From positions 5,677,001 to 5,741,000 of the forward strand of contig OX424563.1 of the NCBI GenBank assembly GCA_949152475.1: a DNA stretch of 64,000 nucleotides, written 5' to 3'. This document shows positions 11,227 through 22,082 of this stretch, one piece after another. Each line of letters starts with the position of its first letter. The stretch's first letter is position 1. This DNA comes from Terebella lapidaria (taxonomy: Eukaryota > Annelida > Polychaeta > Terebellida > Terebellidae). A program made the position numbers and the translations under genes. The notes under the pieces were generated by a model, which made no database searches, was not told the DNA's origin, and worked only from the letters and a program-made list of their open reading frames with translations.

Positions 11227-14200
11227 ATGGCAGGCATCTCCAGCAGAAAGTCTGCGCAGGAAGCCAGAGAAATGCTTGAGCTGAAGAAAGCAGCGATGGA
11301 GTTCTACAGGGAGAATGGGGTGCCTCAAAAGATGGAAGAAATTCTCAACTCCACTTTTTATGACAAACCGGATGATGTCTATGGCCATCTGGTAAGATTC
11401 AAATAGTGACATAAATATAACAACAAATTGATGTTGTCAGTGACCCCACAGATTGTTTGTTCAATATTGTGCTGTAGAGAAACAGTTGTCCCCAATTAAT
11501 GACAAAATTGTGAATATATTCCGGCAATCTGTTATGCTATGACCATGTAACTATTTTTGAGTGGCTATTTTCAGGCAAACTATTTCGAAAACTTTGCTGC
11601 AAGTCCAAAAATCACCAAGGTGAGGAAACTTGATTGTTCAGAAGCATAGCTTAGCTGTTTTTATCAGCATGAAATGTTGCATACTTAGCTGTCTCTTGCA
11701 ATTTTTTTTTTATCTACATGTACATGATTACAGGTTGTTAGCCGTGAGGCATTGGACAGCAGAGGGAATTCTGCATTACAAACAGAGATATACTGCAGAA
11801 TAAAAAATGAAGAAAAGGTACTCTCCAATTTTTTTCACATGAATTTCAGGAATTGTAATCATAATGTATGCGTACAGTTTGAATTTCTTGATGTATTTAT
11901 TCCATTTCTTTTGTTGATATATGCGACAAGTTTGAGGTACAAAATGTGTACTGTAAAATGACTAATTTTGGCGGACGATTTATTTGGCGGATTTGGCGGT
12001 AGGGGAAAAACCGCCAGATTAAATCGTCTGCCAAATTAAATAGATATATGTTAAGAAACTTACTTGGTTTAGAAACCGCTAAATTCAATATCTGCCAAAT
12101 AACAAGGGGGTCACAACCCCCAAATTTAATAGCCGCCAAAATTACAAAATTACAGTATATGTAGTTATATCCGTGTACACTGATGCATGTATGACATGTC
12201 TGTGTCTTACCCCTGACAGCTGGTCAGTACAAGTCTGAGCACATGTGACCAGTGGATCGCAGATACCACAAGAGCCGAGACCCCAGAGGAAGTGGAACTC
12301 TCCAGACAGAGGTCAATTACAGAGGCGGTGCGACTCATCACTTCCTGTGTCCAGGAGACTGTCAAAGATCTGGATCCAAAAAAGCAAACTAACGTTGACA
12401 CAATCCTCGTGTTAGTATACACTGTCGTTTTTAGCTTACCGGCCCTTTGGGCCGATAAGCTATTATCGTGGTTTTTCGTCCGTCGTCCGTCCGGGTCTGT
12501 AACTTTTTTTTGGCATGATGAATTTCCCCATAAATTTGTCAGAACATACCTTGGGCCAATATCTAAAAACGTTTTTTCAATTTTTTTGATTGAATCATTT
12601 TTGCCAATTTGGCGGCCATTTTTGACGAAAAATTGCCAATTTTGGACTTTGGTGGCCATTTTCTAAAAAATTGTTTGATCAGTTTTGAGATTTTTGTTTC
12701 AAAACATTCCTCTCATGTACCTCTATGACATGTATAAGTTTCGTTGCCCTTGAATTGCCGGTCTGCGTGTGGCGGCCATTTTGATTTTTTGACGGTTCGG
12801 CGAAAAAAAATTTTTTTGTCCCAAATCAAGTCACTATTCGTTTTGAGCCATTTCCAGCAAAAAAAAAAAAAATTTTTTTTTGACCATTGAAAAATTTTTG
12901 GGACGTTTTGGGAATTTCACCCAATTTTTCCTTCATAATGGGAGCTATGCAGAGTAATCTCATAGAACACTTCAAGATAGAGCCTAAGTATTGGCACATT
13001 CAAATGGGAAATAATATATTGCGGTTTGAGTGGTGACCTTGAATTTGACCTTCAATGACCTTGAAAGGTCAAAACGACCTTTTTTGTCGAAAAAACAATG
13101 AATTTTGCCTTTGGTGGTCATTTTCTCGAAAACTATTCAGACAGTTTTCCTCAAAATCATGTATAAGATTCTCCTTATGTACCTTTGTGATGTGTATAAA
13201 TTTTGTTGCCTTTGAAATGACGGTCTGCGTGGGGCGGCCGTTTTGATTTTCGAGTCGGCAAAAAAAAATGTTTTTGTCCCAAATTGAGTCACTATTCGTT
13301 TTGAGCCATTTCCAGCAAAAAAAAAAATTTTTTTTTTGGTCATTGAAAATTGTTTTGGACTTTGAAAATTTCACCCAAGTTTTCCTTCATAATCAGATAA
13401 TGGGAGCTATGCAGAGTAATCTCATAGAACACTTCAAGATAGAGACTAAGTATTGGCACATTCAAATGGGAAGTATTATATTGCGGTTTGAGTGGTGACC
13501 TTAAATTTGACCTTCAATGACCTTGAAAGGTCAAAACGACCTTTTTTTGTCGAAAAAACAATGAGTTTTGCCTTTGGTGGTCATTTTCTCGAAATCTATT
13601 CAGACAGTTTTCCTCAAAATCATGTATAAGATTATCCTTATGTACCTTTGTGATGTATATAAGTTTTGTTGCTTTTGAATCGACTGTCTGTGAAAATTTG
13701 TCATTAACGAAAAAAATCTTTCAAGATGTAACTTGATTTCGTATTAAAGTCCATACAGAAAATGTGTTTCTATCAACATTTACGACATGTTTTAACATAT
13801 CGATTTTAACACCAGTGTAACAATTTATATGTATTCAGTATTCCACGCAATTCACATGATTGCCGGTAAGCTACAGCACCCTTGGTGCTATGTTTAACAT
13901 GTTCACATACAATTTTGCTTATAGTACAGTGATGTTAGAAGCCACCATCATGTAACATGACTCCTTCACCTGGGAGTCAAACTTGCAAGATTTCTTGACC
14001 TGGCCATTCGCATTAAAGGGTCACACTCTATCATTTGTATGTCATGTTTGCTGCAGTAATGCCCTTGAGAAGCTACGGACGGACGAGGCCGAGCGTCTGG
14101 CTCGAGAACGAGAGGAGAAAGGCGAGGGGGCGGCCTCGGAGGGAGAGGGAGAACCAATCAAATCGTCTCGATCATCAGAAGCCAAATCCAAACTCTCAAA

Positions 14201-17200
14201 GTCCCCTAAGTAAGCTCACAGCAGCTTTGTTCTGTTAACCGGAAAGTAGAGCAGACAAGTTCATACGTTGTCTGGTATCTTTACCTCTGACAAACAATTT
14301 GCTCAGTTTGGTGCCTGTTGTGTATTTTGATATATTGTTATCAGTAATCAGTAATTCTCCCTCCATGCAGGGGCAAAGGGAAGGGACCAGCTGTTGTTGT
14401 GATACCTGATGAGCCGAGGGAGGTCTTGTTTTGTGGGTGTCCTTTAGTGTCCGCTCTCTCACGGTCCATCGCCGAGGCTGGTGCGAGCCTCAAGGTGGAG
14501 CCACCGTACAGACACATCGCAGGTGTCCGGTACGATGAGGTGAGTCCAGGCCTTGATGTGTTTTTTTCAGACCAGTCACCACCAAATTCTCAATCTTGCT
14601 TTGAACATGACACTATGTAGGAAGCATGTACATTTGAAGGTGCCGGAGAAGTTTTGTTTACCGTTGCCAATGGTAACAATCATGATGAGTGGCAAGCTGG
14701 CACCAGGAAAACTCCAGTCAGTAAAGGAGTTTATGGTGATTCCCAAACCGGGCATGCCTGTGAAGGAGGTCAGTATACAGGCTTAATTATGGATTATTGG
14801 CTACTGTGCATCAATTAAACCAGTTAACATGGTTTGTGAACACAGTCAACACAGGTATGTACACAATTGAAATAAATGGAGTGGCAGTTTTCTATGTATA
14901 ATATATCCCGTCAATTCACGAAATGCATCTTATTCATATGTATTTTCATCATGTTGCAATCAATTGAAATTTTTGCAGAGTATCAAACACATTGTCAGCA
15001 TCTACAACCATTGTGCGAAATCTTTGTCTGCCAAAACTGGGGTGAGTTCCAATAGTTCTCTAGCTTATTCATTGACATTGAAGATGAACATAGATGAGAA
15101 TCATAGTTTCAGCTTGTGTACAGTGGAATCACACAAGGTGTGACTGACTTTCGATGCAGATAACAGGCCGAGCAGTGAATGATGTTGGAGCACTGTGGGC
15201 GACGTTTGACCGAGCGGAGCAGGGCGTGGACCTGCTGCAGGAGGCGATCAATCAGCTCGGCCTGACCCCTGGGGAAGATTTCCACATCGCCATCACCTGT
15301 GCCGGCCACGAAATCTTCGACTACGTCAGTGAATCTATCAACTTTATGCATTGTTAATATAACACTCATTGGAATAAGATTATGCTCAGATGTTTGGTTA
15401 ATCATGTGTCTAGAGATTTGTACAAAAATGTATTGTGATTTGTAATTATCATTGTATCATGTACATGTTAAGCTATATAACATGCTGGTATATACTGGTA
15501 GTAAATGACGACATGTAGCCAGAAACTATCTCTCATGAGTTTCTGATATACAGTGGTCCCCCTCTGATAAGACCTACCCTTCTGACACAAAATTAAAGTC
15601 TTATCTGTGAGGGTGTCATACTAGAAGGGTTCAATTCCATGTTAACGTTATCCTAGCACCACACGAAAAGGTCTTTACAGAGGGGGAAGTCCTTAATGAG
15701 GGGGGTCTTATCTGAGGGGGACCACTGTAGCCTATTTGTGCAGTCTTTGTGAACTCTTCTGGTTGTATTACAAGCAATTCTATCCTTGCCTAGTACTAAT
15801 GTACATATCACATTGCCGTGGTAACAGGAGAAGGGCAAGTATGAGGTGGTGACAGGACAGTTCAAGTCCGGGGAGGACCTGTCAGACTACTGGGGCGACC
15901 TGCTCAGTCGGTACCCATCCATCATCGCACTCATCGACCCGGTCCGCAAAGTGGTCAGTATTACCTGAGCAGACATGGTTACCTGGCCTGGTTACAGACT
16001 GGACATTACAAAGATGTATTTGTTCAGTCAAGTGGTACAGATTATTTTGTATCAAATGTGATGTAAGGAAAACATTTGTTTTTGATAATACACATGTATT
16101 TCTGACAAGAAGTTAAGAATTTGTCCTACACCATGATCATAGGAAATATCAAGATCTATCAGACCATGTAGACAGGAAGACACAAATCTAATCTAGACTG
16201 AATTGAAGATGATTTTATTGACATGTGAGATCTGGCCTGACATTTTTGCTCCCCATCCCGTTTCGATCAGGAGAAAGAGGCGTGGATGAAGCTTGCTGAG
16301 CGAGTGTCCGAGCGATGTTACATCGTCGGCGACACGGTTCTCTCTCGTCCTGGCCTCCTGAAAGACATGGAACTGCCGACAGACTTCAAGACCAGTGCCA
16401 TTGTCCTGCGACTAGAACAGATGAACACAGTCTCCGACATTGTCAGCACTGTCAAGAAGTTTGAAGGTAGATGAAAATGTACCATATGGCACGACTTAAA
16501 AATTTACTTTGTCTGGATATTTTTATAGAATTCACAAATAGATTTGTTTTTCTTTTAAATTTCTATTACCTGTGTCATATTGCATCCCCCAACAAAATTT
16601 ATTAGATAGTATGGATTTGTATTCATTGAGCCGTGTCCATTTCAGCAGTTATTTCGTTGAGAATGCTCTCTGATTTCACAAGATTACCATAAATTTTGGC
16701 AGACCACCCATCGACAAGCTTGTGTCCAGTTGAGATTCTGAGGCTGTAGTACATGATCTGATTTATGTTTTGGGTAATAAGAGTTTATGGTGCATCAGAG
16801 GGATACACCCATACATTTGACAGTGACCGGAAGATGTCTAGTTTCTGATATTAAATGTGTTCACATGACTCCATAACAGATGCAGACAATCAGACTGTGA
16901 TCAGTGCTGGCACTGGAGACAGCACCGACTCGTTCATCGTAGACCTGGTCAGTTCAAAACTAGGAGATATAAACAACAAAATATGACACTACTCATGGAT
17001 GATCAGAATCAGGCAACTAATTCAAAATTGATTATGATTAGTTTGAAAATCTATATGAAACCGCCAGGCTGTGGGCTGTGGAGCCAGATTCCTGAAGCTA
17101 GGGGCCCCGTGTCGTGGAGAACGTGTCGTCAAACTCAACAGACTGCTACAGATCGAGGCCGCTCTGGAGCAGGACGACGGGCTGAACTCACATGAGGCTC

Positions 17201-17292
17201 ACGTATTCCCCCTCGTCAAGCCCCCCTCGCCCCCTCCCCCCGAGGATGATCACGGGGCCGGCACCCCGAACACTGAGCCGGCCAAAGTCTGA
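11227..17292 (+). CDS. eno4: Enolase 4 (enolase-like sperm protein), 13 coding exons
   Basis: Exons: 11227-11391, 11575-11619, 11734-11817, 12220-12410, 14057-14209, 14371-14539, about 14625-14768, 14979-15041, 15160-15324, 15828-15953, 16271-16466, 16880-16947, 17068-17292; about 597 residues against roughly 630 in human ENO4. The start is the first ATG after an in-frame TAG at 11203, just inside a splice acceptor. The N-terminus (MEFYRENGVPQKMEEILNST) and an extended linker rich in charged and Ser residues match ENO4 rather than ENO1-3. Enolase signatures kept are DSRGN, KEFMVIP and GAPCRGER. In mammals ENO4 belongs to the sperm flagellum; that role here is inference. Several canonical catalytic and Mg ligands are replaced (see findings). 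The weakest points are the exon 7 acceptor (14625 or 14640) and the exon 10 donor (15950 or 15953). All other junction phases agree. Confidence 0.9.
11949..12157. mobile_element. TA-flanked MITE K in eno4 intron 3
   Basis: The ends are inverted: TACTGTAAAATGACTAATTT leading into TGGCGG on the left, and CCGCCAAAATTACAAAATTA ending CAGTA on the right, with TA at each boundary as for Tc1/mariner-type insertions. It is 209 bp and non-coding, with internal GGCGG/CCGCC motifs that extend pairing. Confidence 0.72.
12432..13892 (-). mobile_element. Family E hairpin-ended element in eno4 intron 4
   Basis: The left end is a hairpin (TAGCTTACCGGCCC, loop TTT, GGGCCGATAAGCTA, 12432-12462). The right end has GCCGGTAAGCTA followed by hairpin AGCACC-CTT-GGTGCT (13875-13889). 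TAGCTTACCGGC/GCCGGTAAGCTA are the subterminal inverted repeats, homologous in position to those of family A but different in sequence. It contains two internal repeats (about 12660-13100 and 13120-13560), a short CGTC tract, AAAATGGC-type blocks and TGACCTTGAA motifs. It makes up most of the 1.65-kb intron. Confidence 0.72.
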
Positions 17293-17418
17293 GCTTACAA
17301 TCAATCGAAGCTGCTGTGATATTTTGTTAAATGTGAATATGGAGTGACATACATGTATGTATGAATGAGTGTTTTGCTCTTATTTGCGAGATATTTATGT
17401 TGTTGTACACAGAATCAG

Positions 17419-17424
17419 AATAAA
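17419..17424 (+). promoter_or_regulatory. Polyadenylation signal of eno4
   Basis: AATAAA lies about 127 bases after the eno4 stop codon and is the first such hexamer downstream. Confidence 0.6.
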
Positions 17425-17566
17425 CATTATTTATTCCTAGAACAAAATAAGTTGCTTCATGATTCATCATCCAGTTAGCCTGTCTGAAAGTCTCAAAATT
17501 ATGCACATTTTCATGTGATCCCCTTGACCATGAGAAGGAACTTGACACCAGTGAACTGTTAAACAT

Positions 17567-17690
17567 TAGCCCAAGGGCTAAGATAGGTTACTGGACAATT
17601 TTGGTTCAAGCACCACAGGTGAGATATGACATTGAGACTTACCAATCAAGATCATCTTTGTGAACTTCAATGTCACCATTAGGTGTGCTG
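17567..17690 (+). mobile_element. Truncated family A 5' end
   Basis: TTAGCCCAAGGGCTAA, then AGATAGGTTACTGGACAATT and blocks ending TGTCACCATTAG match the 5' end of an A element read on the + strand. The rest of the element is missing. Confidence 0.65.
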
Positions 17691-17695
17691 CATAT

Positions 17696-17749
17696 AATTA
17701 GGCATCCCGATTGAAAATCGGGAGGCCTTATGTTTTTGTCTGTTTTTTT
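17696..17749 (-). mobile_element. Family C terminal hairpin, split by B1
   Basis: The hairpin GGCATCCCGATT-GAA-AATCGGGA followed by GGCCTTATGTTTTTGTC is the same as the end of the C element at 19586. Its oligo-T tract is interrupted by element B1 and appears to resume at about 19416. Confidence 0.6.
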
Positions 17750-19415
17750 AGGTTACCGGACCTATGGTCCGATAACCTATTGGCATGGCGTTGCGTCCGT
17801 CGTCTGTCGTCCGTCGTCGTCCGTCGTCGTCGTCGTCGTCGTCCACATTTTTATCTTTTTTGTTTACGGGCGAATTCTTCTGAAATTTTGCACAAAAATA
17901 CTTAAAAATAATTCAGGAAGGAGGTATTTTTTAGTTTTTTGATTTTCGCATTTTTTTCAAAATGGCGGCCGTTTTCGACGAAAAATGCCTGATTTTGGAC
18001 TTTGGTGGCCATTTTCTCAAAATCTGTTCAGTAACTTTTTTTCTTTTTGATACATAACACTCCTCATATGTACCCTTATGATGTCTATAAATTTCGTTGC
18101 GCTTGAATCGCTCGAAGTGGGCCATTTTGGCCCAAACTCGGCCCAAATGGGATGCTTTATAATGGGACACATTATGCCTAATATCTCACTTAATATTGAG
18201 ATTAGAGACTAGGAATCAATTGTGGACATATAGGAAATGATATATGCTGAATATCCTCGTGACCTTGAATTTAACCTCTGACCTCAATTCAAGGTCAGAG
18301 CCTAAAATGGCTGATATCTCGCTTATTATCGACTCTACAGCTTAGCAATCAATTGTGGACATATAGGAAATGATATATGCTGAAAATTCTCGTGACCTTG
18401 AATTTGACCTTTGACCTCATTTCCTAGGTCACAGGACAAAATGGCTAATATATCACTTATTATCGACTCTACAGCTTGGGTATCAATTGTGGACATATAG
18501 GAAATTATATATGCTGAATATTCTGATGACCTTGATTTTGACCTTTGACCCCATTTTCAAGGTCATAGGACAAAATGGCTAATATCTCGCTTGTTATCGA
18601 CTTTACAGCTTAGGAATCAGTTATGAACATATAGGAAATGATATATGCAGATTATTATCATGACCTTGAAGTTGACCTTTGACCTCATTTCCAAGGTCAC
18701 AGGACAAAATGGCTAATATATCACTTATTATCGACTCTACAGCTTAGGAATCAATTGTGGACATTATATATGCTGAATATTCTGATGACCTTGAATTTGA
18801 CCTTTGACCGCATTTTCAAGGTCATAGGACAAAATGGCTAATATCTCGCTTGTTATCAACTTTACAGCTTAGGAATCAATTATGAACATATAGGAAATGA
18901 TATATGCAGATTATTGTCATGACCTTGAATTTGACCTTTGACCTCATTTTCAAGGTCACAGGACAAAATGTCTAATATCTCACTTATTATCGATTTTACA
19001 GCTTAGGAATCAATTGTGGACATGTAGGAAATGATATACATGTATGCTGAATATTCTCGGACCTTGAATTTGACCTCTGACCTCATTTTCAAGGTCCAAG
19101 GACAAACTGGCTCATATCTTGCTCCTCTATTGACTGTATGGCTTGGGAATCAATTGTGGACATGATATAGAAAATGATATACACTGAATATTTTGATGAC
19201 CTTGAATTTGACCTTTGCCCATCCATTTTCAAGGCCACAGCACAAAATTGCTAATATCTCGCTGATTATTGAATTTACAGCTTAGCAATCAACTGTGGAC
19301 ATGATATATGCGTAATGTTATATATGCTGAATATTCTCTTGACCTTGAATTCAACCAGTGACCTGGCTAACATCTAAAATATTAAACATTGTCCGGTAAC
19401 CTATCTTCGGCCCTT
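17750..19415 (-). mobile_element. Family B hairpin-ended element with tandem core, copy B1
   Basis: Hairpin GGTTACCGGACC-TAT-GGTCCGATAACC (17751-17777), degenerate CGTC/CGT tract, an AAAATGGCGGCC block, a 9-unit tandem core, and right end TTGTCCGGTAACCTATCTTC. The terminal hairpin on the right is truncated. It shares both ends with family A but has a different core, so A and B are mosaics of common termini. Confidence 0.75.
18240..19390. repeat. About 135-bp tandem array (9 units) in B1
   Basis: Start points of the phrase GACCTTGAATTTGACC recur near 18261, 18391, 18526, 18657, 18784, 18918, 19058, 19196 and 19338, a mean spacing of about 135 bp. Each unit also holds AAAATGGCTAATATCTCGCT and GGAATCAATTGTGGACATAT. 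The first and last units are the most diverged. Confidence 0.85.
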
Positions 19416-19585
19416 GTTTTTTTTTTTGCTTTTTTTTTTTTTTTGCTTCCGCCGTTTGGTTTCCGGATCATAACTCTTGAACGCCTTGATCTATCTTTCC
19501 GAAATTTTCACAGCTCATCCGAAATACTTTGCTCCTAACCCCTATTGTTTTTCGTCGAGATCCGAAATCCAAGATGGCCGCCTTA
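19416..19585 (-). mobile_element. Family C internal fragment
   Basis: An oligo-T tract, then CCGCCGTTTGGTTTCCGGAT and text ending CCAAGATGGCCGCC. About 130 bp are practically identical to 19660-19785 in the adjacent C element. It is probably the continuation of the C copy whose end is at 17696. Confidence 0.6.
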
Positions 19586-19977
19586 GGCATCCCGATTGAA
19601 AATCGGGAGGCCTTATGTTTTTGTCGTTTTTTTTTTTTTTTTTTTTTTTCTTCGGCCGTTTGGTTTCCGGATCATAACTCTTGAACGCCTTGATCTATCT
19701 TTCCGAAATTTTCACAGCTCATCCGAAATACTTTGCTCCTAACCCCTATTGTTTTTCGTCGAGATCCGAAATCCAAGATGGCCGCCAGCGGCCATTTTGG
19801 AAAAAAAAATCGGGCGATTCCTGTCAATGTCATAATTTGATCCAGGGGAAAAAAAATTTTTGGGTGAATTTTTTTTTTTTTTTTTGGACTTAGAATTTTT
19901 CCCTCGCCTGCCCCCATGCAGATGTAATACTGTAACTGAGCCATGCTACTGTATGCACTGACTGCAGCCTGCATGTC

Positions 19978-20200
19978 CAGCATGAGGCTAGGCTCTGCCC
20001 TCTCAGCCAGTGCAGTATATGAGAGCCCTGCTCAGTAATGCCTTACAAGATCAGCCACTCTGTCCAGCACAGCGATAGGCTCCGCCCCTCTCAGCCAGCC
20101 CTGCTCAGTCATGCCTTACAAGATCAGCCAGTCTGTCCAGCACAGCGATAGGCTCCGCCCTCTCAGCCAGCCCTGCTCAGTCATGCCTGACAAGTGCTAC
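19978..20200. repeat. 73-bp tandem repeat, about 3 units
   Basis: GCGATAGGCTCCGCC recurs at about 20072 and 20145 (73 bp apart); a first, longer unit of about 88 bp begins near 19984. Units contain CTCTCAGCCAGCCCTGCTCA and TGCCTTACAAGATCAGCCA. Much more GC-rich than its surroundings. Confidence 0.8.
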
Positions 20201-20221
20201 AGCTAGCATGTCCAACTTGAC

Positions 20222-20325
20222 CCCAGGCTCATATCCATGCATAATCCCTCACTCCCCCCTCCAAAGCCTGGTTTACTAGTGTGTGTACATGGTAAAAGAA
20301 TGAAGTTCCACCCCACAGAATACAA
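20222..20325. repeat. Dispersed block shared with 57768-57865
   Basis: CCAGGCTCATATCCATGCA, a C-rich centre, AAAGCCTGGTTTACTAGTGT and GTAAAAGAATGAAG occur in the same order and orientation at 57768-57865. The AGGCT/AGCCT ends are weakly inverted. Confidence 0.7.
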
Positions 20326-20907
20326 TAGTTGGTTAATAAGCCAACACACATGACACAACATGCTTGGGGGATGATTTGCCCTGTCTGCATTTATATTGTA
20401 CAAACATGTATTGTTTGAATGTTTTGTTATTCAACTCTATTTCACATGCAATGACCAAATCATCATTGTTTTAGTTAGCTGGGAAATGTTTGGCTTTGGT
20501 TATAATGTGAATGCGAAAATTCCGCTGTATTGTACAAGTTTTGAAATCACAAAATTGGCCAAGATGACACAGCATTCTTTTAGTCACGTATCATTTTACA
20601 TTTGACAGGAGCACCTGAAAAATATCACGAACATCCTGATTAAATATACTAGTACTCTGAATATTGGCTGGGTAGTACTCTGAATATTGGCTGGGTAATT
20701 GTCCATTCATTTTGGGTGGCAAATGTCTGGTGGGCCAAGTTGTCAAGATGATAGAAAGCAGTTCTGGTAAGAAACTGTCTGATGAGCTCTCACTCTTACC
20801 CACATACAATGGCCTATGTATCCTTTTTTCTCAGTCCAGTATGACCATTTGAAATGATAAGAACAAATTGGGGGATGCCACAAAGCCTATAGGCTTTTAT
20901 GTCTAGT

Positions 20908-21576
20908 TTTGTATACAATGTATATTCATAATACAAATATAATGTTTATAATCTACAAGTCTGTATAGGTCAATTTACACATTTCAGGTCAGGCATGACC
21001 TTGAGATTTAGCCTTCAAGGTCGACTGAAGTCGACCTCAAGGTCACCAATGTACCATATATTGACTTTCTATGTATGCTAATAATGCAATCCTAACCTGT
21101 ATGTGCAAGTGTTTTAGCCCCACAGACCAATTTAAATATTTCGTGTCAGATGTGACATTGAGATTTAGTACTCAAGGTCATCTGAGGTCAAAGACAAGGT
21201 CACCAAAAGATTCCCTATATGCTCATAATATAACATAACGCTTATCTACAAGCATTTTGTCTGTAGAGGCCAATTTCATGTCCCCGTGACCTGGGATTTA
21301 GTCTTCAAAGGTCATCTGAGGTCAACCTCATGGTCACCAAAAGATGCACCATATATGACTTCCTATATGCTATAATATAAACCTAAGCCCTATGTACAAG
21401 TGTTTTTGTCACATATGGCAATTTGTAAATATTGGCCTTTTTAGGCCTTTCCAGCCCACATATTGGGCCATTTCAGACATTCAAGGCACTTCATCTTTAC
21501 AATGTCAAGGACCCCAATTAGCATGTTTTGAAACAAAAATCTCGAAATTGACCAGATAGTTTTCCAGAAAACAGCT
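20908..21576 (+). mobile_element. Host hairpin-class element, left remnant
   Basis: Family A-related text read on the + strand (GTCAATTTACACATTTCAGG, ACCTTGAGATTTAGCC), with three degenerate units of about 135-157 bp bearing TCAAGGTCATCTGAGGTCAA and AAGGTCACC. It ends in a unit containing CAATGTCAAGGACCCCAATT that continues at 26448, so the 4.9-kb block between is an insertion. Confidence 0.6.
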
Positions 21577-22082
21577 AAACATAGCACCAAGGGTGCTGTA
21601 GCTTACCGGCAATCATGAGAAATGCAGAGTATTGATTTTCCAACATTTAAATTGTTACACTGATCTTGAACTCTATTGTCAAAACATGTTCATAAATGTT
21701 GCTGGAAGCACATTTTCTGTATGGACTATAATACAAAATCAAGTTACATCTTGAAAGATTTTTTTCGCTAATGACTTATATTCACAGATCGTCGATTCAA
21801 AAGCAACAAAACTTATACACATCACAAAGGTACATAGGGAGAATCTTATGCATTTTGAGGAAAATTGTCTGAATAGGTTTTGAGAAATTAGCCCTGAGGC
21901 TAAGATGGTTACCGGACAATTTTGGTTTGGCCATGGCAGTTAACAGACCTTGAGATTTACCAATCAAGGTTATCAGTGTGAACATATGACCTTGCAATTA
22001 ACCAATCAAGGTCATCAATATCACCATTACATGTACGTTTGGGGCATTTGATTGTCTATACGTTCATAATACAAACATATAT

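Larger units (their letters stand above)
19586..20907 (-). mobile_element. Family C hairpin-ended element
   Basis: The left end has hairpin GGCATCCCGATT-GAA-AATCGGGA. The right end is GGGATGCC followed by the small hairpin AAAGCC-TATA-GGCTTT and the terminus ATGTCTAG. GGCATCCC/GGGATGCC are the subterminal inverted repeats. The right terminus resembles that of family D (GGCCTTGACGTCTAG), linking C and D. Inside are an AAGATGGCCGCC block, a 73-bp tandem repeat, and a block shared with the 57.8-kb region. No coding sequence was found. Confidence 0.6.

Noticed and set aside
12207-12659. 150-codon frame on the minus strand opposite eno4 exon 4
   Set aside because: It is a shadow of the exon and the adjoining family E terminus; the + strand exon matches ENO4 with correct splice phases.
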